From the NCBI GenBank assembly GCA_034422355.1, contig DAOUJS010000006.1, forward strand, positions 1-64,000: DNA of 64,000 bases. The letters run 5' to 3'. Source of the DNA: CATOSP01 sp034422355. Its GTDB lineage: Bacteria; Chloroflexota; Dehalococcoidia; Lucifugimonadales; UBA3495. The notes under the pieces are model-generated. The model searched no databases. It saw only the letters and a list, made by a program, of their open reading frames with translations, and was not told the origin of the DNA. The translations under genes were made by a program, and so were the position numbers. Of the stretch, positions 49,557 through 59,123 are shown piece by piece (the stretch's first letter is position 1; each line of letters opens with the position of its first letter).

Positions 49557-50066
49557 CTACCGGTCCCTTACTATGTCGATGGCGCCCGCCTGGGTGAGGA
49601 TGTTGTACACCCGTTGAAGCTCGGCTTCTTCCACATTGACCAGCACACCGATATATCCCTCGGTGATCCGGGTGTCGTAGAGGCCCTGCTTGGTCTTGGG
49701 AAGCCGGGACTCGAAGATGATCCCGATGATAGTGAATACTATGGCCGTCAGCATGGTGCTTTCGTAAGTGACCACTGCCATCGGAGGCAGCGACAAAATG
49801 GGCTTGCCGCCCTGGACCATCGGATAGGCCATCTGGGTCATGGAGGTCATCAGGATGCCTATGGTCAGGCCGATCAGCGCGCCCACCAGCGGAAATACGT
49901 ACAGCCGGTGGCGCTCCTCCCGTTCCCCGAAGGCTCCCTCGGGGTAGGGCGCATCGGTGAGGAAGTCGTAGTTTTCCTCTGAAATGTTGGCTTCCTTGAG
50001 CGCGTCACCCGCTTCGGCGGCGTAATTCGCGTCCTCGAATAGTCCCAGTATCGGACGTACTGCCAT
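49557..50066 (-). CDS. actD: Alternative complex III subunit ActD (DUF3341)
   Basis: The 169-residue protein of the DUF3341 family has an N-terminal soluble lobe (ILGLFEDANYAAEAGDALKE) with the ferredoxin-like DUF3341 fold, two central membrane helices (VFPLVGALIGLTIGILM and AVVTYESTMLTAIVFTIIG), and a C-terminal soluble lobe (IGVLVNVEEAELQRVYNI). In ACIII, ActD contacts the Fe-S subunit. The ATG at 50066 is chosen over a GTG at 50081; the ribosome site (GGAG) is at about eleven bases. Confidence 0.85.
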   Translation of the reverse strand: MAVRPILGLFEDANYAAEAGDALKEANISEENYDFLTDAPYPEGAFGEREERHRLYVFPLVGALIGLTIGILMTSMTQMAYPMVQGGKPILSLPPMAVVTYESTMLTAIVFTIIGIIFESRLPKTKQGLYDTRITEGYIGVLVNVEEAELQRVYNILTQAGAIDIVRDR

Positions 50067-50230
50067 TCTCGATGTCTCCACTTGAGATGTGGGTCCTCAG
50101 CCGGCGTTGTTTCTATCGACTGAGTCGTCGGCCCTCCGCCGGATAGAGGATCCACGTTTCAGATAGTCAGCTTCCGGCGGTGGTGGTCTAGTGATGCTCT
50201 AGCCTCAAACCGCCGGCTATCGGCCGCTTG

Positions 50231-51634
50231 TTAGTCCTCTCTGAAGGTGGCCGGGACCGTCCTCCGGCCGATTTGTATTTCGGTCTTAAGTATGTCCCCT
50301 TCCTTGATGTCGTACAGTGGTATCAACGGCAACACCCTGGCGAACAGGAGCATCAGCATCGACACCAGGGCGAAGGTAGCCCCGATAATGGTGATCTCCA
50401 CGGCGCTGGGCGCGTAGGTGTACCAGGTGAAGGTGAACAATTGCTTCTCCGCCAGCGCGGGAATGATGATCAGGAAACGCTCCAGCCACATGCCTATGTT
50501 CACCAGGATGCAGGCGATGGACATGAGCCAGAGGTTGCGCCGCCAACTGCTGGCCAGCCACATGGCCACCGGCAGGAAATAGGTTACGCCGACAAAGATG
50601 GCAAACCAGATGCCCCAGGGCGGCTTCGTTATCTGGAAGTCGCGGAAGGCGATTTCATCCGCCTCCCGTCCGTAGAACCCGAAGATTACTTCCATCACGA
50701 AGAAGTAGAACCAGCCGGTGGCGACCACTATCAGCAAGCGGCCAAGGGCGTCGATGTGCTCGTGGCGGATGTAGTCCTGCCAGCCGTATATCCAGCGCAG
50801 GATGATCATCACGAAGGCGACTGCGGACACGCCGGAGTGGACCGCGCCGACCACGAAGTAGGGGGCGAAGATGGTGGAGTGCCAGGGTTTGACCGCGATG
50901 GCCATACCGAAGTCCCAGGACACGATGCTGTGGACCGAGACGAACACGGGCAGAATCAGGGCCGAAAGCAGCACGCCGGCGATGATCTGGAGCTTCCATT
51001 GCCGCGGATTTCCCTGCCAGCCCATCGCCATCACGGTGTAAATCTTGTGGCTGATCCCCCGGGGGTTTGAGCTGGTGCGGTCCCGGAGCACTGCCAGATC
51101 GGGTATCAGTGCCACCAGGACGAACAGGATGCTGGATGTGAGGTAGGTGTAGACGGCGCTGGGGTCCCACACCAGGGGCGACCTGACGTTGGGCCAGATG
51201 CCCCGCGCGAAGTCGTAGGGGATGAATGGTATGGTGTAAATCCAGTAGACCAGCCGCCAGGGCCTGCCAGTGTGAATCAGGGGCATGAGCATAGCCGTCA
51301 TCAGGGAGAAGACCGTCAGCACCTCCGCGGCGCGGGTGGCAGGTCTGCGCCACTCGGCCTTGGACAGCCGGAGGATGGCGGAAAGCATCACTCCCGCGTG
51401 GCTGATGCCAATCCAGAACACGAAGTTGACGATGAAGAAGCCCCACATCACGGGCCGGTTCAGCCCGGTGACGCCCATTCCCAGGTTGATCATCACTCCC
51501 GCGGCCGCGAACCCGGCCAGGACAATCAGGCCAAGGACGGCAACGGCAAACCAGAACCACCGGGGCGAATACAGTATCGACCCCAGAAGGTCCCGGTTAA
51601 TCTGCCTCGCGGGGAGAACCCTGCCTTCCTGCAT
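50231..51634 (-). CDS. actF: NrfD/PsrC-type quinol-binding membrane subunit of alternative complex III (ActF/ActC-like)
   Basis: The 467-residue protein has nine to ten membrane helices of the NrfD fold. It begins with a soluble lead (QINRDLLGSILYSPRW) and shows FFIVNFVFWIGISHAGVMLS in an early helix, a site that in NrfD proteins carries quinone-binding His/Asp residues. It is the second NrfD-like subunit, after ActC in the operon, which is the usual ActF position. The exact C/F naming is not settled by sequence alone. GGAGAG precedes the ATG. Confidence 0.8.
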   Translation of the reverse strand: MQEGRVLPARQINRDLLGSILYSPRWFWFAVAVLGLIVLAGFAAAGVMINLGMGVTGLNRPVMWGFFIVNFVFWIGISHAGVMLSAILRLSKAEWRRPATRAAEVLTVFSLMTAMLMPLIHTGRPWRLVYWIYTIPFIPYDFARGIWPNVRSPLVWDPSAVYTYLTSSILFVLVALIPDLAVLRDRTSSNPRGISHKIYTVMAMGWQGNPRQWKLQIIAGVLLSALILPVFVSVHSIVSWDFGMAIAVKPWHSTIFAPYFVVGAVHSGVSAVAFVMIILRWIYGWQDYIRHEHIDALGRLLIVVATGWFYFFVMEVIFGFYGREADEIAFRDFQITKPPWGIWFAIFVGVTYFLPVAMWLASSWRRNLWLMSIACILVNIGMWLERFLIIIPALAEKQLFTFTWYTYAPSAVEITIIGATFALVSMLMLLFARVLPLIPLYDIKEGDILKTEIQIGRRTVPATFRED

Positions 51635-51728
51635 CTCTCTCCAGTGGTCCCGCGCCCGGGGCTTGGGACCAGTGTTCGGTGTTCGGTAGCCGGCGGTTAG
51701 CGGTCAGCGACTAGCCACTGGCCGCTGC

Positions 51729-53135
51729 TTATTCGGGCTTGGCCAGCACCAGGTAGCGGCCGCGGATAAAGGTCTCCATCTTCTGGTAGAGCAGCCCTTC
51801 TTTGAGTTCCCATAGGGAAATGACCGGTATGATTCGGGTCGCAAGCAGGTATATGAAAGCCGCACCCCCGATTCCTCCGATGACGATAAGGATGTCACTC
51901 AGGCCGGGGTACACCGGCGGCGGCACCTCGGTAAGGAACTCGCCATATACGTTCCCGGCGTTGAATGAACCGACGAAAATCCTGATGTTGAAGAGGAAGG
52001 CGCCAGCCAGCGCGGAAGCCCCGGCAAGGGCCGGACCCCAGTCGGTCTTACGGACCGGGTTCCAGAGCAGCACCAGGAAGGGCATGACGAAGCTGAAGAA
52101 GAAGTTTCCGGCGAACACCCCTCCGTAGGACCCGAATAGCAGGTACTTCAGGACGTTCTGCTCCAACTCCGTTCTACCGTACCAGTAAGTTATTCCGAAG
52201 GCGAACATGTGGTAGCACCACAACAGGCTGAAAGCCAACAGCAATTTGCTGGCCGACCAGAAAGGGGAGATGCCAATGTATTCGTGGTATCCCCCGAACC
52301 GGCGCAAAATGAACATGATGATGAGGATAAGGCCCAACGCGGACTGGAACCCGCTCAGGCTGTATACCACCGGGAAGATGGCGTCTTTCCAACCCGGTAT
52401 CATGCTTTGGCCGTAATCGGAACTGATGATGAAGTGTACGAATAGCAGCAGCATGAAATACCAGGACCCGAGCAGCGCCAATCCGGCCTTGTGGACGAGC
52501 CACTGCCGCTTGGTGCCCGTCCAGAACCCCGCCAGCATCCGGTACAGGCTGCGGCGGAAGCCCGTGGCCTTTTCGTAGGCCTCGGCCATGTCCGGCACAG
52601 CGGAGAGCCACAGTAGGGCCAGGGCGTTGACGCCGACGAATATGACGCCGAACAGGTCCCACCAGAGCGGGCTTCCTATGGGTCCCTCGAACCAGATGCT
52701 TCGGCGCAGGGCCAACTCGTGGTGACCCACGTCCGGGTTGTTGAGGGATGGCAGCACAATTGCCAGGGGAATGAACAGCAGGATGTTGAAAATCCCGAGT
52801 ATTCCGAAAATCTCCGACACCCGCGACAGGGGACGCCGCCAGTGGCTCTTGGTGATTCGGAATGCCGCCGCCGCCAGCGGTCCGGTGCTGGTGACCATGA
52901 ACACGAAGGAGAAGGTGGCGGCGTAGTAGCCCCACGGCGAATGGTCGCTGAACCCGTACTGGGCCGCCTTCATCACGAAGCCGATGATCCCCAGCACCAG
53001 CAGCGCGCCCGTTAACGCCAGCCCCAGAGTAACCGGGCCGGGCCGGGTGAAGGTCTTCCGGGTTACGTACTCAGTGACCTCGGGGGACCGTGGGAAGACC
53101 CACATGTCTTGGGAATGGTGGGCGTTCTCAGCCAT
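51729..53135 (-). CDS. actC: NrfD/PsrC-type quinol-binding membrane subunit ActC of alternative complex III
   Basis: The 468-residue protein has about ten membrane helices with the NrfD fold, preceded by a soluble N-terminus (VFPRSPEVTEYVTRKTFTRP). GYYAATFSFVFMVTSTGPLA and similar helices fit ActC. In ACIII this subunit oxidises quinol and passes electrons to the Fe-S clusters of ActB2. It overlaps the end of the ActB2 gene by eight bases, implying coupled translation. Confidence 0.85.
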   Translation of the reverse strand: MAENAHHSQDMWVFPRSPEVTEYVTRKTFTRPGPVTLGLALTGALLVLGIIGFVMKAAQYGFSDHSPWGYYAATFSFVFMVTSTGPLAAAAFRITKSHWRRPLSRVSEIFGILGIFNILLFIPLAIVLPSLNNPDVGHHELALRRSIWFEGPIGSPLWWDLFGVIFVGVNALALLWLSAVPDMAEAYEKATGFRRSLYRMLAGFWTGTKRQWLVHKAGLALLGSWYFMLLLFVHFIISSDYGQSMIPGWKDAIFPVVYSLSGFQSALGLILIIMFILRRFGGYHEYIGISPFWSASKLLLAFSLLWCYHMFAFGITYWYGRTELEQNVLKYLLFGSYGGVFAGNFFFSFVMPFLVLLWNPVRKTDWGPALAGASALAGAFLFNIRIFVGSFNAGNVYGEFLTEVPPPVYPGLSDILIVIGGIGGAAFIYLLATRIIPVISLWELKEGLLYQKMETFIRGRYLVLAKPE

Positions 53136-53910
53136 GACCGCCGCCGTTCTTTAAGGGATACTTGTCAACCTTTTTCAGGTATATCACGTTGGGCTTGGTG
53201 CCCACTTCTTCAAGCAGCCGGTAGGCACGGGGAGCCTTCTCTCTCCCTTCATGGCCGTCCAGCGCTTTGAAGTAGCGTTCCACCGGCCCGGTGGTGTCGG
53301 ACTGGTCCGCGAATGTAAGCGCATTGGTCGGGCAGGCCGAAACGCAGGCGGGCAGGAAATTGCGCTTCTTCATGGTTGGGTAGTCCAGGGTGGCCCGCTC
53401 CTGCCGCTCTACGGTCAATTCGGCCCTGCGGATGCGCTGGATGCAGAAGGAGCACTTCTCCATGATGCCGCGGCTGCGGACTGTCACGTCGGAGTTGAGG
53501 TGGTTCCGCATTCGCTCCGGCCACACCGGCTCCCAGTAGTTGAAGAACCGGACCTGGTATGGGCAGTTGTTGGCGCAGTAGCGGGTGCCAACGCACCGGT
53601 TGTACACCTGTACGTTCAGACCCTCGTCGTTGTGATAGGTGGCATAGACGGGGCAGACCGGCTCGCAGGGCGCATTCTCGCAGTGCTGGCACATGATTGG
53701 TATGAAGCGGGCCTTCACGTTGGGGAACTCGCCTTCCCAGTACCGCTCGACCCGGATCCACTCGTATGCCCGCCGTTGCAGGAACAGGTCCTTGGTGTTG
53801 ATCGGGATGTTGTTCTCTGACTGACAGGCAACCACGCAGGCCTGGCACCCGGTACACCGGTCCAGGTCTACTACCATCCCCCACTTGTGATCGAACCGTT
53901 GATCTGCCAT
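53128..53910 (-). CDS. actB2: Iron-sulfur subunit ActB2 of alternative complex III
   Basis: The 260-residue four-cluster ferredoxin-type subunit is encoded apart from ActB1, whereas many ActB proteins are fused. Cluster ligands are visible in four groups: CTGCQACVVAC, CQHCENAPCEPVCP, CVGTRYCANNCP, and CSFC with a later CVSACPTNA. In ACIII the B2 clusters bridge the quinol site and the hemes. The gene lies between ActB1 and ActC. Fe-S assembly proteins at 38.3-39.8 kb may serve it. Confidence 0.9.
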   Translation of the reverse strand: MADQRFDHKWGMVVDLDRCTGCQACVVACQSENNIPINTKDLFLQRRAYEWIRVERYWEGEFPNVKARFIPIMCQHCENAPCEPVCPVYATYHNDEGLNVQVYNRCVGTRYCANNCPYQVRFFNYWEPVWPERMRNHLNSDVTVRSRGIMEKCSFCIQRIRRAELTVERQERATLDYPTMKKRNFLPACVSACPTNALTFADQSDTTGPVERYFKALDGHEGREKAPRAYRLLEEVGTKPNVIYLKKVDKYPLKNGGGHG

Positions 53911-54028
53911 TCCAGCCCTCAGCCCATTTCTTGACGCAAAGGCACAAAGTCTTGATGACGCGGTGGTCTTATATTTTTATCTTTGCCAAGCCCTATGTCT
54001 GGAGTTTTGCGCCGTTGCGTTTACGCTG

Positions 54029-56347
54029 CTAGTGGTCGTCTTCACCCGGCGTCACCGTCTGAATGATACGCTCGCCCGGAAGGATGCCTATTTCCACGGC
54101 GCGGACGATTCCTTCAAACTTGGATACCTTGATGCTCTCGCCGGTACGGCTGACTCTCACCCGCGTACCGGCCCAGGCCAAGGCCCCGGTGCCATCCACC
54201 TGCCTTGGCGAGAGTATGTCCATAACGTTCTGCGACTCGCTGGCCGGCCTGTCCGTGGCGGTGTCCGGGCCGCTGCTGCGCCCATGCCCCATTGGCATCG
54301 AGAGCACCCTTGGAGGCACAGCCGGCGTGAGGTAGACGGGCACCTGTATCGAACCCTCCGGGGACTCAAGCCTCACGATGTCCCCTTCCACCACGCCCAG
54401 ACCAGCGGCATCATTATCGTTCATCTCCACCCATGATTGCCATGTGATGGTAGTAAGAGGGTCGGGCGTGGCCTGGAGCCAGGGCAGGTGGGCGTTGCGC
54501 CCTTCCAGCAGGGTGTTATGGGCGAAGGGGACCAGGAAGTAATCCCCGTCGCCGGAGAAGTCGGGAGGCGACGCCTTGGCCACTATGCTCTGCAACAGTC
54601 CCGCCGGGGGCGCGATGTCCGTGGGGCCGGTGGAGTTTTCGTCCCACCAGCCGCCCTGGGCCAGCAGCTTGTTCCAGAACTCACTGGCCGAACTTGCGGA
54701 GATGGAACCTCTCCCCAGTTCGTAGAGCTGTTCGCTGCTCTCCTTGAGCATGTCCTCGAAACGGTTCCAGGGAAGCTGGTCCTGAAGTCCCAGGTCGGAG
54801 GCCACGGAGAGAAGTATGTCCGGGAAGCTGCGCGGGTCCAGTTCGCTCAGCGGATTGATCACCGGCTGTTGGAACCCCACGGTCTGGAACCCGGGGCCCG
54901 GCTCAGGAATGTCGCTGCCCCAGTCCTCCAGGGAGGACCTGTCGGGCAGCACCAGATCCGCAGTGATGGATGTGTCGTCCAGGAAGGGTGAGAAACTGAC
55001 GATGTAAGCGTTGGTGCGCATCATGGCGTCGCCGAAGTTCAGCGGCCCCGGCAGTCCATGCACCGGGTCAACGCCATGCACCAGGACCAGGCCGGTGTCG
55101 CCGCCGCTAATCTCCTGTGCCGCCTTGGCCCAGTCGGCCAGGGGAGCCTCTTCGGCTGACGCGGGAATCCCTTCAATGGGGCTGCCGGGATTGAACCTTA
55201 TGCCCCCCGTATCCGGAGCATGGCCCGGCCCCCCGACGCTGCCAACCAGGTAGTTGAGCGCGTATATGGCCTCGAGATTGAACAGCCCGTTGTTGTGCGC
55301 TGCCGCAGAGCCGCCGCCGATGGCCAGGCCGGGCTTGGCTCCCGCGAAAGCATGAGCCAGTCCTTCAATGAGGTGAGACGCGTCTTCGCCCATAACTCCC
55401 CCGGAAGGGAGTATGGGTGACATCGTATCCGGACTGAACCGGGCCAATGCCTCTGCGCCCTGGCCTCCTGTCAGAGCGTCCACGTCTACGCCGGGGGCCT
55501 GCATACCGTCCCGCAGGATGACGTAAGCCATGCTCATGGCCAGGTAGCCTTCCCAGCCGGGCCGGACAGGTATCCACTTGTCGGCGTTGGCTGCGGTCAT
55601 GGAGAACCTGGAATCGACATGGTAGTGGGTCCCTCGCTTTTTGCCTTCCTCGCCCCGGAACTCGCCGTAACCCACGTTGTACCGGGTAGGAGACCCCCAT
55701 GTGGAGAGGAAATCCGCGCCGAAGGACACGAGGACTTCAGCATTGGCAATGTCGAAGTCGGGCATCAGGTCCTGCCTGAATACGTTCCTCAACGCGGCCC
55801 GGTAAGTTACATTGTCCACCGCCTCGAAGGCAAGGTGTTGGCCGCTCACGGCCTCGGCGAAGGCGGGGACCAGCATTCCCATGTGACCCCGCATGGGCCC
55901 GGTGAAAATTTTCACCCGCCCGGCGGAAGCCTGGATCCGGGAGCGAAGTATGTCCAACGCCTCATTCCAATCTATGGGTTCGTATTGGCCGGAGCCGCGG
56001 GCGCCGCTGCGGAGCATGGGGCCAGTGATGCGTTCGGGGTGGTAGGCGGCCTGTAGAGCGCCCTCGCAGCGGGCGCTCTGCTTTCCCTGGTTGGTGGGGT
56101 AGAGAGGGTTCCCCTGGACCTTCTTGGCACGGCCCTCCATCACCCGGACGATTATCCCCTCGCAGGAAGGGCAGGTACGGCACAGGCTGGTGTACCAGTT
56201 GTCCCTGCCCCTGACCACGTCCTCGGGCAGTTCGGCCGGACTCTGGAGGTCAAACTCGCCCTCGCGGATGCCAAAGCCCTCGCAGGCCACCGCTCCAACG
56301 GCGGAGAGGCCCGCCCAAGCCAGAAAGTTGCGCCGCGTCAGTTTCAT
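54029..56347 (-). CDS. actB1: Molybdopterin-oxidoreductase-like subunit ActB1 of alternative complex III
   Basis: The 772-residue protein has a Tat signal (TRRNFLAWAGLSAVGAVAC). Its body resembles the molybdopterin-bis-MGD oxidoreductase family, as the large ActB lobe does, although that lobe does not bind molybdenum in characterised ACIII. Unusually it retains cysteines: CRTCPSC (Cys56, 59, 62) and Cys94 in SARCEGALQAA, a C-x2-C-x2-C plus C pattern that differs from the usual C-x2-C-x3-C spacing. Whether a [4Fe-4S] cluster binds is open. It follows ActA in the operon. Confidence 0.85.
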   Translation of the reverse strand: MKLTRRNFLAWAGLSAVGAVACEGFGIREGEFDLQSPAELPEDVVRGRDNWYTSLCRTCPSCEGIIVRVMEGRAKKVQGNPLYPTNQGKQSARCEGALQAAYHPERITGPMLRSGARGSGQYEPIDWNEALDILRSRIQASAGRVKIFTGPMRGHMGMLVPAFAEAVSGQHLAFEAVDNVTYRAALRNVFRQDLMPDFDIANAEVLVSFGADFLSTWGSPTRYNVGYGEFRGEEGKKRGTHYHVDSRFSMTAANADKWIPVRPGWEGYLAMSMAYVILRDGMQAPGVDVDALTGGQGAEALARFSPDTMSPILPSGGVMGEDASHLIEGLAHAFAGAKPGLAIGGGSAAAHNNGLFNLEAIYALNYLVGSVGGPGHAPDTGGIRFNPGSPIEGIPASAEEAPLADWAKAAQEISGGDTGLVLVHGVDPVHGLPGPLNFGDAMMRTNAYIVSFSPFLDDTSITADLVLPDRSSLEDWGSDIPEPGPGFQTVGFQQPVINPLSELDPRSFPDILLSVASDLGLQDQLPWNRFEDMLKESSEQLYELGRGSISASSASEFWNKLLAQGGWWDENSTGPTDIAPPAGLLQSIVAKASPPDFSGDGDYFLVPFAHNTLLEGRNAHLPWLQATPDPLTTITWQSWVEMNDNDAAGLGVVEGDIVRLESPEGSIQVPVYLTPAVPPRVLSMPMGHGRSSGPDTATDRPASESQNVMDILSPRQVDGTGALAWAGTRVRVSRTGESIKVSKFEGIVRAVEIGILPGERIIQTVTPGEDDH

Positions 56348-56377
56348 CTCAGCCGGTGATCTCCACTATTTGCGCCA

Positions 56378-56989
56378 TTACTTATGACAGACCGTGCAGT
56401 CGGTGGGCACACTGTTTTCACGGTGGCAGTCGAGGCAGGTGCCCATCTTCAACGACTGACCCTTCATGGGCTGGACTTCGGTCATGCTGGCCACGTCACC
56501 GTGGCACTTGGAGCACACCTGCGCCACCTCGAGTTGCCGGTCCGGGGTATCGCCCTGGGTGAAAAAGCGGACGTGGGCCTCGTGGATGAATCTCACGTGG
56601 TCCGGCAGACGATGGACCCGTTCCCAGTTGATTGGTTGGACCCCATCCGGCGTGTCCCTGAACTTGGCTATCTCGGCCTTGGCGGTGTCGGTCCTGCCCG
56701 CAACCTGCTCGTGGCAGAAAAGGCACTGCTCCACCGCCGGAACGGTGGCCTCTGCGCCCCGTGTGACGTCCCTATGGCAGAATTCGCACTGGATTCCCAT
56801 ACCGCCCTCTTCGGGGGACCCGGCGTGGATGGTATGCGGGAATGCTATCGGCTGCGGCGGGGCATTCCCCAGTCCAAAGGGCGGGTTGGAAAACCAGGAT
56901 ATGAACAGGACCACCAGCACAAACCCTACTACGGCTAGACCCAACAGGCCGACCAGCCCGAGGGTCACCATTTTGGCGCTTAGCCTCAT
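56378..56989 (-). CDS. actA: Multiheme cytochrome c subunit ActA of alternative complex III
   Basis: The 203-residue protein has an N-terminal membrane helix (LGLVGLLGLAVVGFVLVVLFI) and five heme sites: CEFCH, CLFCH, CSKCH, CLDCH and CTVCH, the last at the C-terminus. The pentaheme ActA is diagnostic for ACIII. Several free His residues (HTIHAG, VHRLPDH, FIHEAHV) are candidate distal ligands. It needs the Ccm proteins encoded downstream in the same direction. Confidence 0.9.
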   Translation of the reverse strand: MRLSAKMVTLGLVGLLGLAVVGFVLVVLFISWFSNPPFGLGNAPPQPIAFPHTIHAGSPEEGGMGIQCEFCHRDVTRGAEATVPAVEQCLFCHEQVAGRTDTAKAEIAKFRDTPDGVQPINWERVHRLPDHVRFIHEAHVRFFTQGDTPDRQLEVAQVCSKCHGDVASMTEVQPMKGQSLKMGTCLDCHRENSVPTDCTVCHK

Positions 56990-57090
56990 GTGCGTCCAGC
57001 CAATCTGAAGAGATGGTTGTTGTGATAGTGGTTGTGGGGCAACATATTAAGGGTCAAGCAATTCTGTCGGGCTGAGACTTTCTCGGCTTT

Positions 57091-57387
57091 TTAGTAAAGG
57101 AACCGGTCATAAACGTGCTGGACGTTCAGTGCGTTGATGATCACCAGGACCATGAGAATGACGGCTGCCGCCAGGACCAGGAATGCAAACACCGTCAACG
57201 GAATTTGCAGTCGTTGGGCACTGGGCGGCAGGTGCCCGGTAATCACCAGGGAAGGGATGATTGCGTAAGCGGTCAGCATCGTAAGCGCGAATGTGACGAG
57301 CACGGGGAGGTATATCCAAAACCACCGTAAGAACAGATGGATGTTGTGCCAACTGTTGGCGTCAAGCGCCTTGGGATCGTCAAACAT
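57091..57387 (-). CDS. Small two- to three-helix membrane protein opening the alternative complex III operon
   Basis: A 98-residue protein with a soluble start (MFDDPKALDANSWHN) and two long hydrophobic stretches (FWIYLPVLVTFALTMLTAYA and VFAFLVLAAAVILMVLVIIN). The position right before ActA and behind a good promoter suggests a subunit of, or assembly aid for, the complex. It could correspond to the small ActG/ActH-type subunits, which are poorly conserved; I cannot confirm this. AGGA lies about eleven bases before the ATG. Confidence 0.55.
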   Translation of the reverse strand: MFDDPKALDANSWHNIHLFLRWFWIYLPVLVTFALTMLTAYAIIPSLVITGHLPPSAQRLQIPLTVFAFLVLAAAVILMVLVIINALNVQHVYDRFLY

Positions 57388-57452
57388 AAAGCGGCAGTCC
57401 TGCCCCCACCGCCCCGGTTGAACCAGAACCGGGGCCGCTCAAAACGCAGTGA

Positions 57453-57481
57453 AAATTATCACAACGCCTTGGGGGTGTCAA
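57453..57481 (-). promoter_or_regulatory. Candidate promoter of the alternative complex III operon
   Basis: On the minus strand, TTGACA (57476-57481) is followed after 15 bases by GATAAT with a TGT just upstream (extended -10), or after 17 bases by TAATTT (57453-57458). Transcription would start near 57446, about 60 bases before the 98-residue membrane protein. This is one of the best sigma-70-type matches in the window. Confidence 0.6.
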
Positions 57482-57660
57482 TAGAATAACGGCGCGATCA
57501 GGGCCTTTCAAGGTCAGGGCAGGTGATGGATGACGTGGGATGGAGGTGGGGGCATGGGTCTGGTGGAGGAGTTGCCCGGGGAATCCGCATGGTGTAAGCA
57601 GTCTGGGTGTCGGAGGCATGGTGTTGGCACAAGCCCAACCCATCATGTGCAGGGTCGGCG

Positions 57661-58905
57661 CTAGTCGCCGCTCCCGGGGCCCGGGTCTGCCGGGGCAGGG
57701 GCCTCGCCGCCGTCCACGGAAGCGTTGAGGTCCCTTGGGAGAGGACGACGGGACCCGCGGCGTCTGGGCCGGCCGTTGATGCGGCGGGGAAGGCGCTCTC
57801 CCACCGGGGACGCCATTGGAATCGGCGCGTCCAGGCCGGCCAATTGCACCGTCCGCATCGGGTAGTTGATCACGATCCCTTCCTCGCGGAGACGCTCGTG
57901 TACCCTCTGCACCACTGTCGACTGGAGCGTGAAGCTGGCCAGCCTGTCCTTCGCCTGGAGAAACAGCCAGAAATTCACATTGGAGTCTCCAAAGCTGTCG
58001 AACCCGAACCACCCGCCGTACTCCTTGACGCCGTCCGGCCCCTCCTCCAGCACTTGTTCCATGATTTCATGGCACACCCTCTCCACCATGAACAGGTTGC
58101 TGTCGTAGCTGACGCCGCAGGTGAGGAAAACGTTCACCGGCGGCTCCGGGCGGTTGTAGTTGGTGATGATGGTGTCTGCGAACTTGCTGTTGGGAATCAC
58201 CACCAGGTTGTTGGTCCAGGTGCGGATTCGGGTACTCCGCCATCCCACGTCCACCACGTACCCCGCCACGCTCCCCTCAAGCTGTATGTAGTCCCCCGGC
58301 GACACCACGCCTTCCGTCATCACGTAGGTGCCCGCAAACAGGTTGGACAGAGTTGGCTGGATCGCCAGCGCGACGGCCAACCCTCCGAGACCCAGCCCGG
58401 CGATCAGGGGGCTGATGTTGATGGACAGCAGGTCCAGCATCAGCAGGCCGGCCAATCCGTAAATCAGGACAGTCCCGATGCGGCGCAGCAGGGGAGCCAG
58501 TCTCTGGTCCAGCACCTGCTCGGGACGGTTGGCCAGTTCCTCCAGGTACCATTGCAGCACCTGGGTCAGGGCCATCGCCATCGCCAGCACTCCCAGGGCC
58601 AGCGCGGTCGTCCCTATCCACTTGCCGGCCAGGGACTCGAACCTGGGGTCGATACCTTCTGGAACGGTCACCGCCAGGTATCCGCCGACTACGATGATGC
58701 CGAGGTTCAGGGGCCATCGGGTGGCATTGATGATCCGTGAGTCGAGGTTGGAGGGGATCCTCCGCGCTATGCGCAGAGACAGGGGAAAGAAGACTTTATG
58801 GGCGATGAAGGCGATCAGGACAGAGGCGAGGAAGATGCTCGCCGCGGCGGTCAGTCCGCTCCAATGCCAGTCCAGGAGTTCGATGCGGGTCAAGTCGGGA
58901 GGCAC
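57661..58905 (-). CDS. MscS-family mechanosensitive channel
   Basis: The 414-residue protein has about four to five membrane helices and the pore-lining motif region GLGGLAVALAIQPTLSNLFAG, then the beta domain (YIQLEGSVAGYVVDVGWRSTRIR) and C-terminal alpha/beta domain of MscS. It opens under membrane tension to release solutes. The start is GTG, without a strong ribosome site. A low-complexity C-terminal tail (RPRRRGSRRP) is basic. Not obviously linked to the ACIII operon, which lies downstream of it on the same strand behind its own promoter. Confidence 0.85.
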   Translation of the reverse strand: MPPDLTRIELLDWHWSGLTAAASIFLASVLIAFIAHKVFFPLSLRIARRIPSNLDSRIINATRWPLNLGIIVVGGYLAVTVPEGIDPRFESLAGKWIGTTALALGVLAMAMALTQVLQWYLEELANRPEQVLDQRLAPLLRRIGTVLIYGLAGLLMLDLLSINISPLIAGLGLGGLAVALAIQPTLSNLFAGTYVMTEGVVSPGDYIQLEGSVAGYVVDVGWRSTRIRTWTNNLVVIPNSKFADTIITNYNRPEPPVNVFLTCGVSYDSNLFMVERVCHEIMEQVLEEGPDGVKEYGGWFGFDSFGDSNVNFWLFLQAKDRLASFTLQSTVVQRVHERLREEGIVINYPMRTVQLAGLDAPIPMASPVGERLPRRINGRPRRRGSRRPLPRDLNASVDGGEAPAPADPGPGSGD

Positions 58906-59123
58906 TTCAGGTCGTCAGTCCGGTGCGTGTCAAATCGGGACAATTATACACCGGGTTGGAACGGCACAGAGGGAAGAAAGGTGGCTTCCTTCATAGTGGC
59001 TTTCTTCACAATGGAGTAGAGGATCGTGCCACTATATCCCCCCGCTCTACTGCCGTATCTCCTGGTACGGGATGTTCCGGCAGGTGAGTGGAAGGGCCGC
59101 TGGCGTATGTCCCGGCTGTGCCG

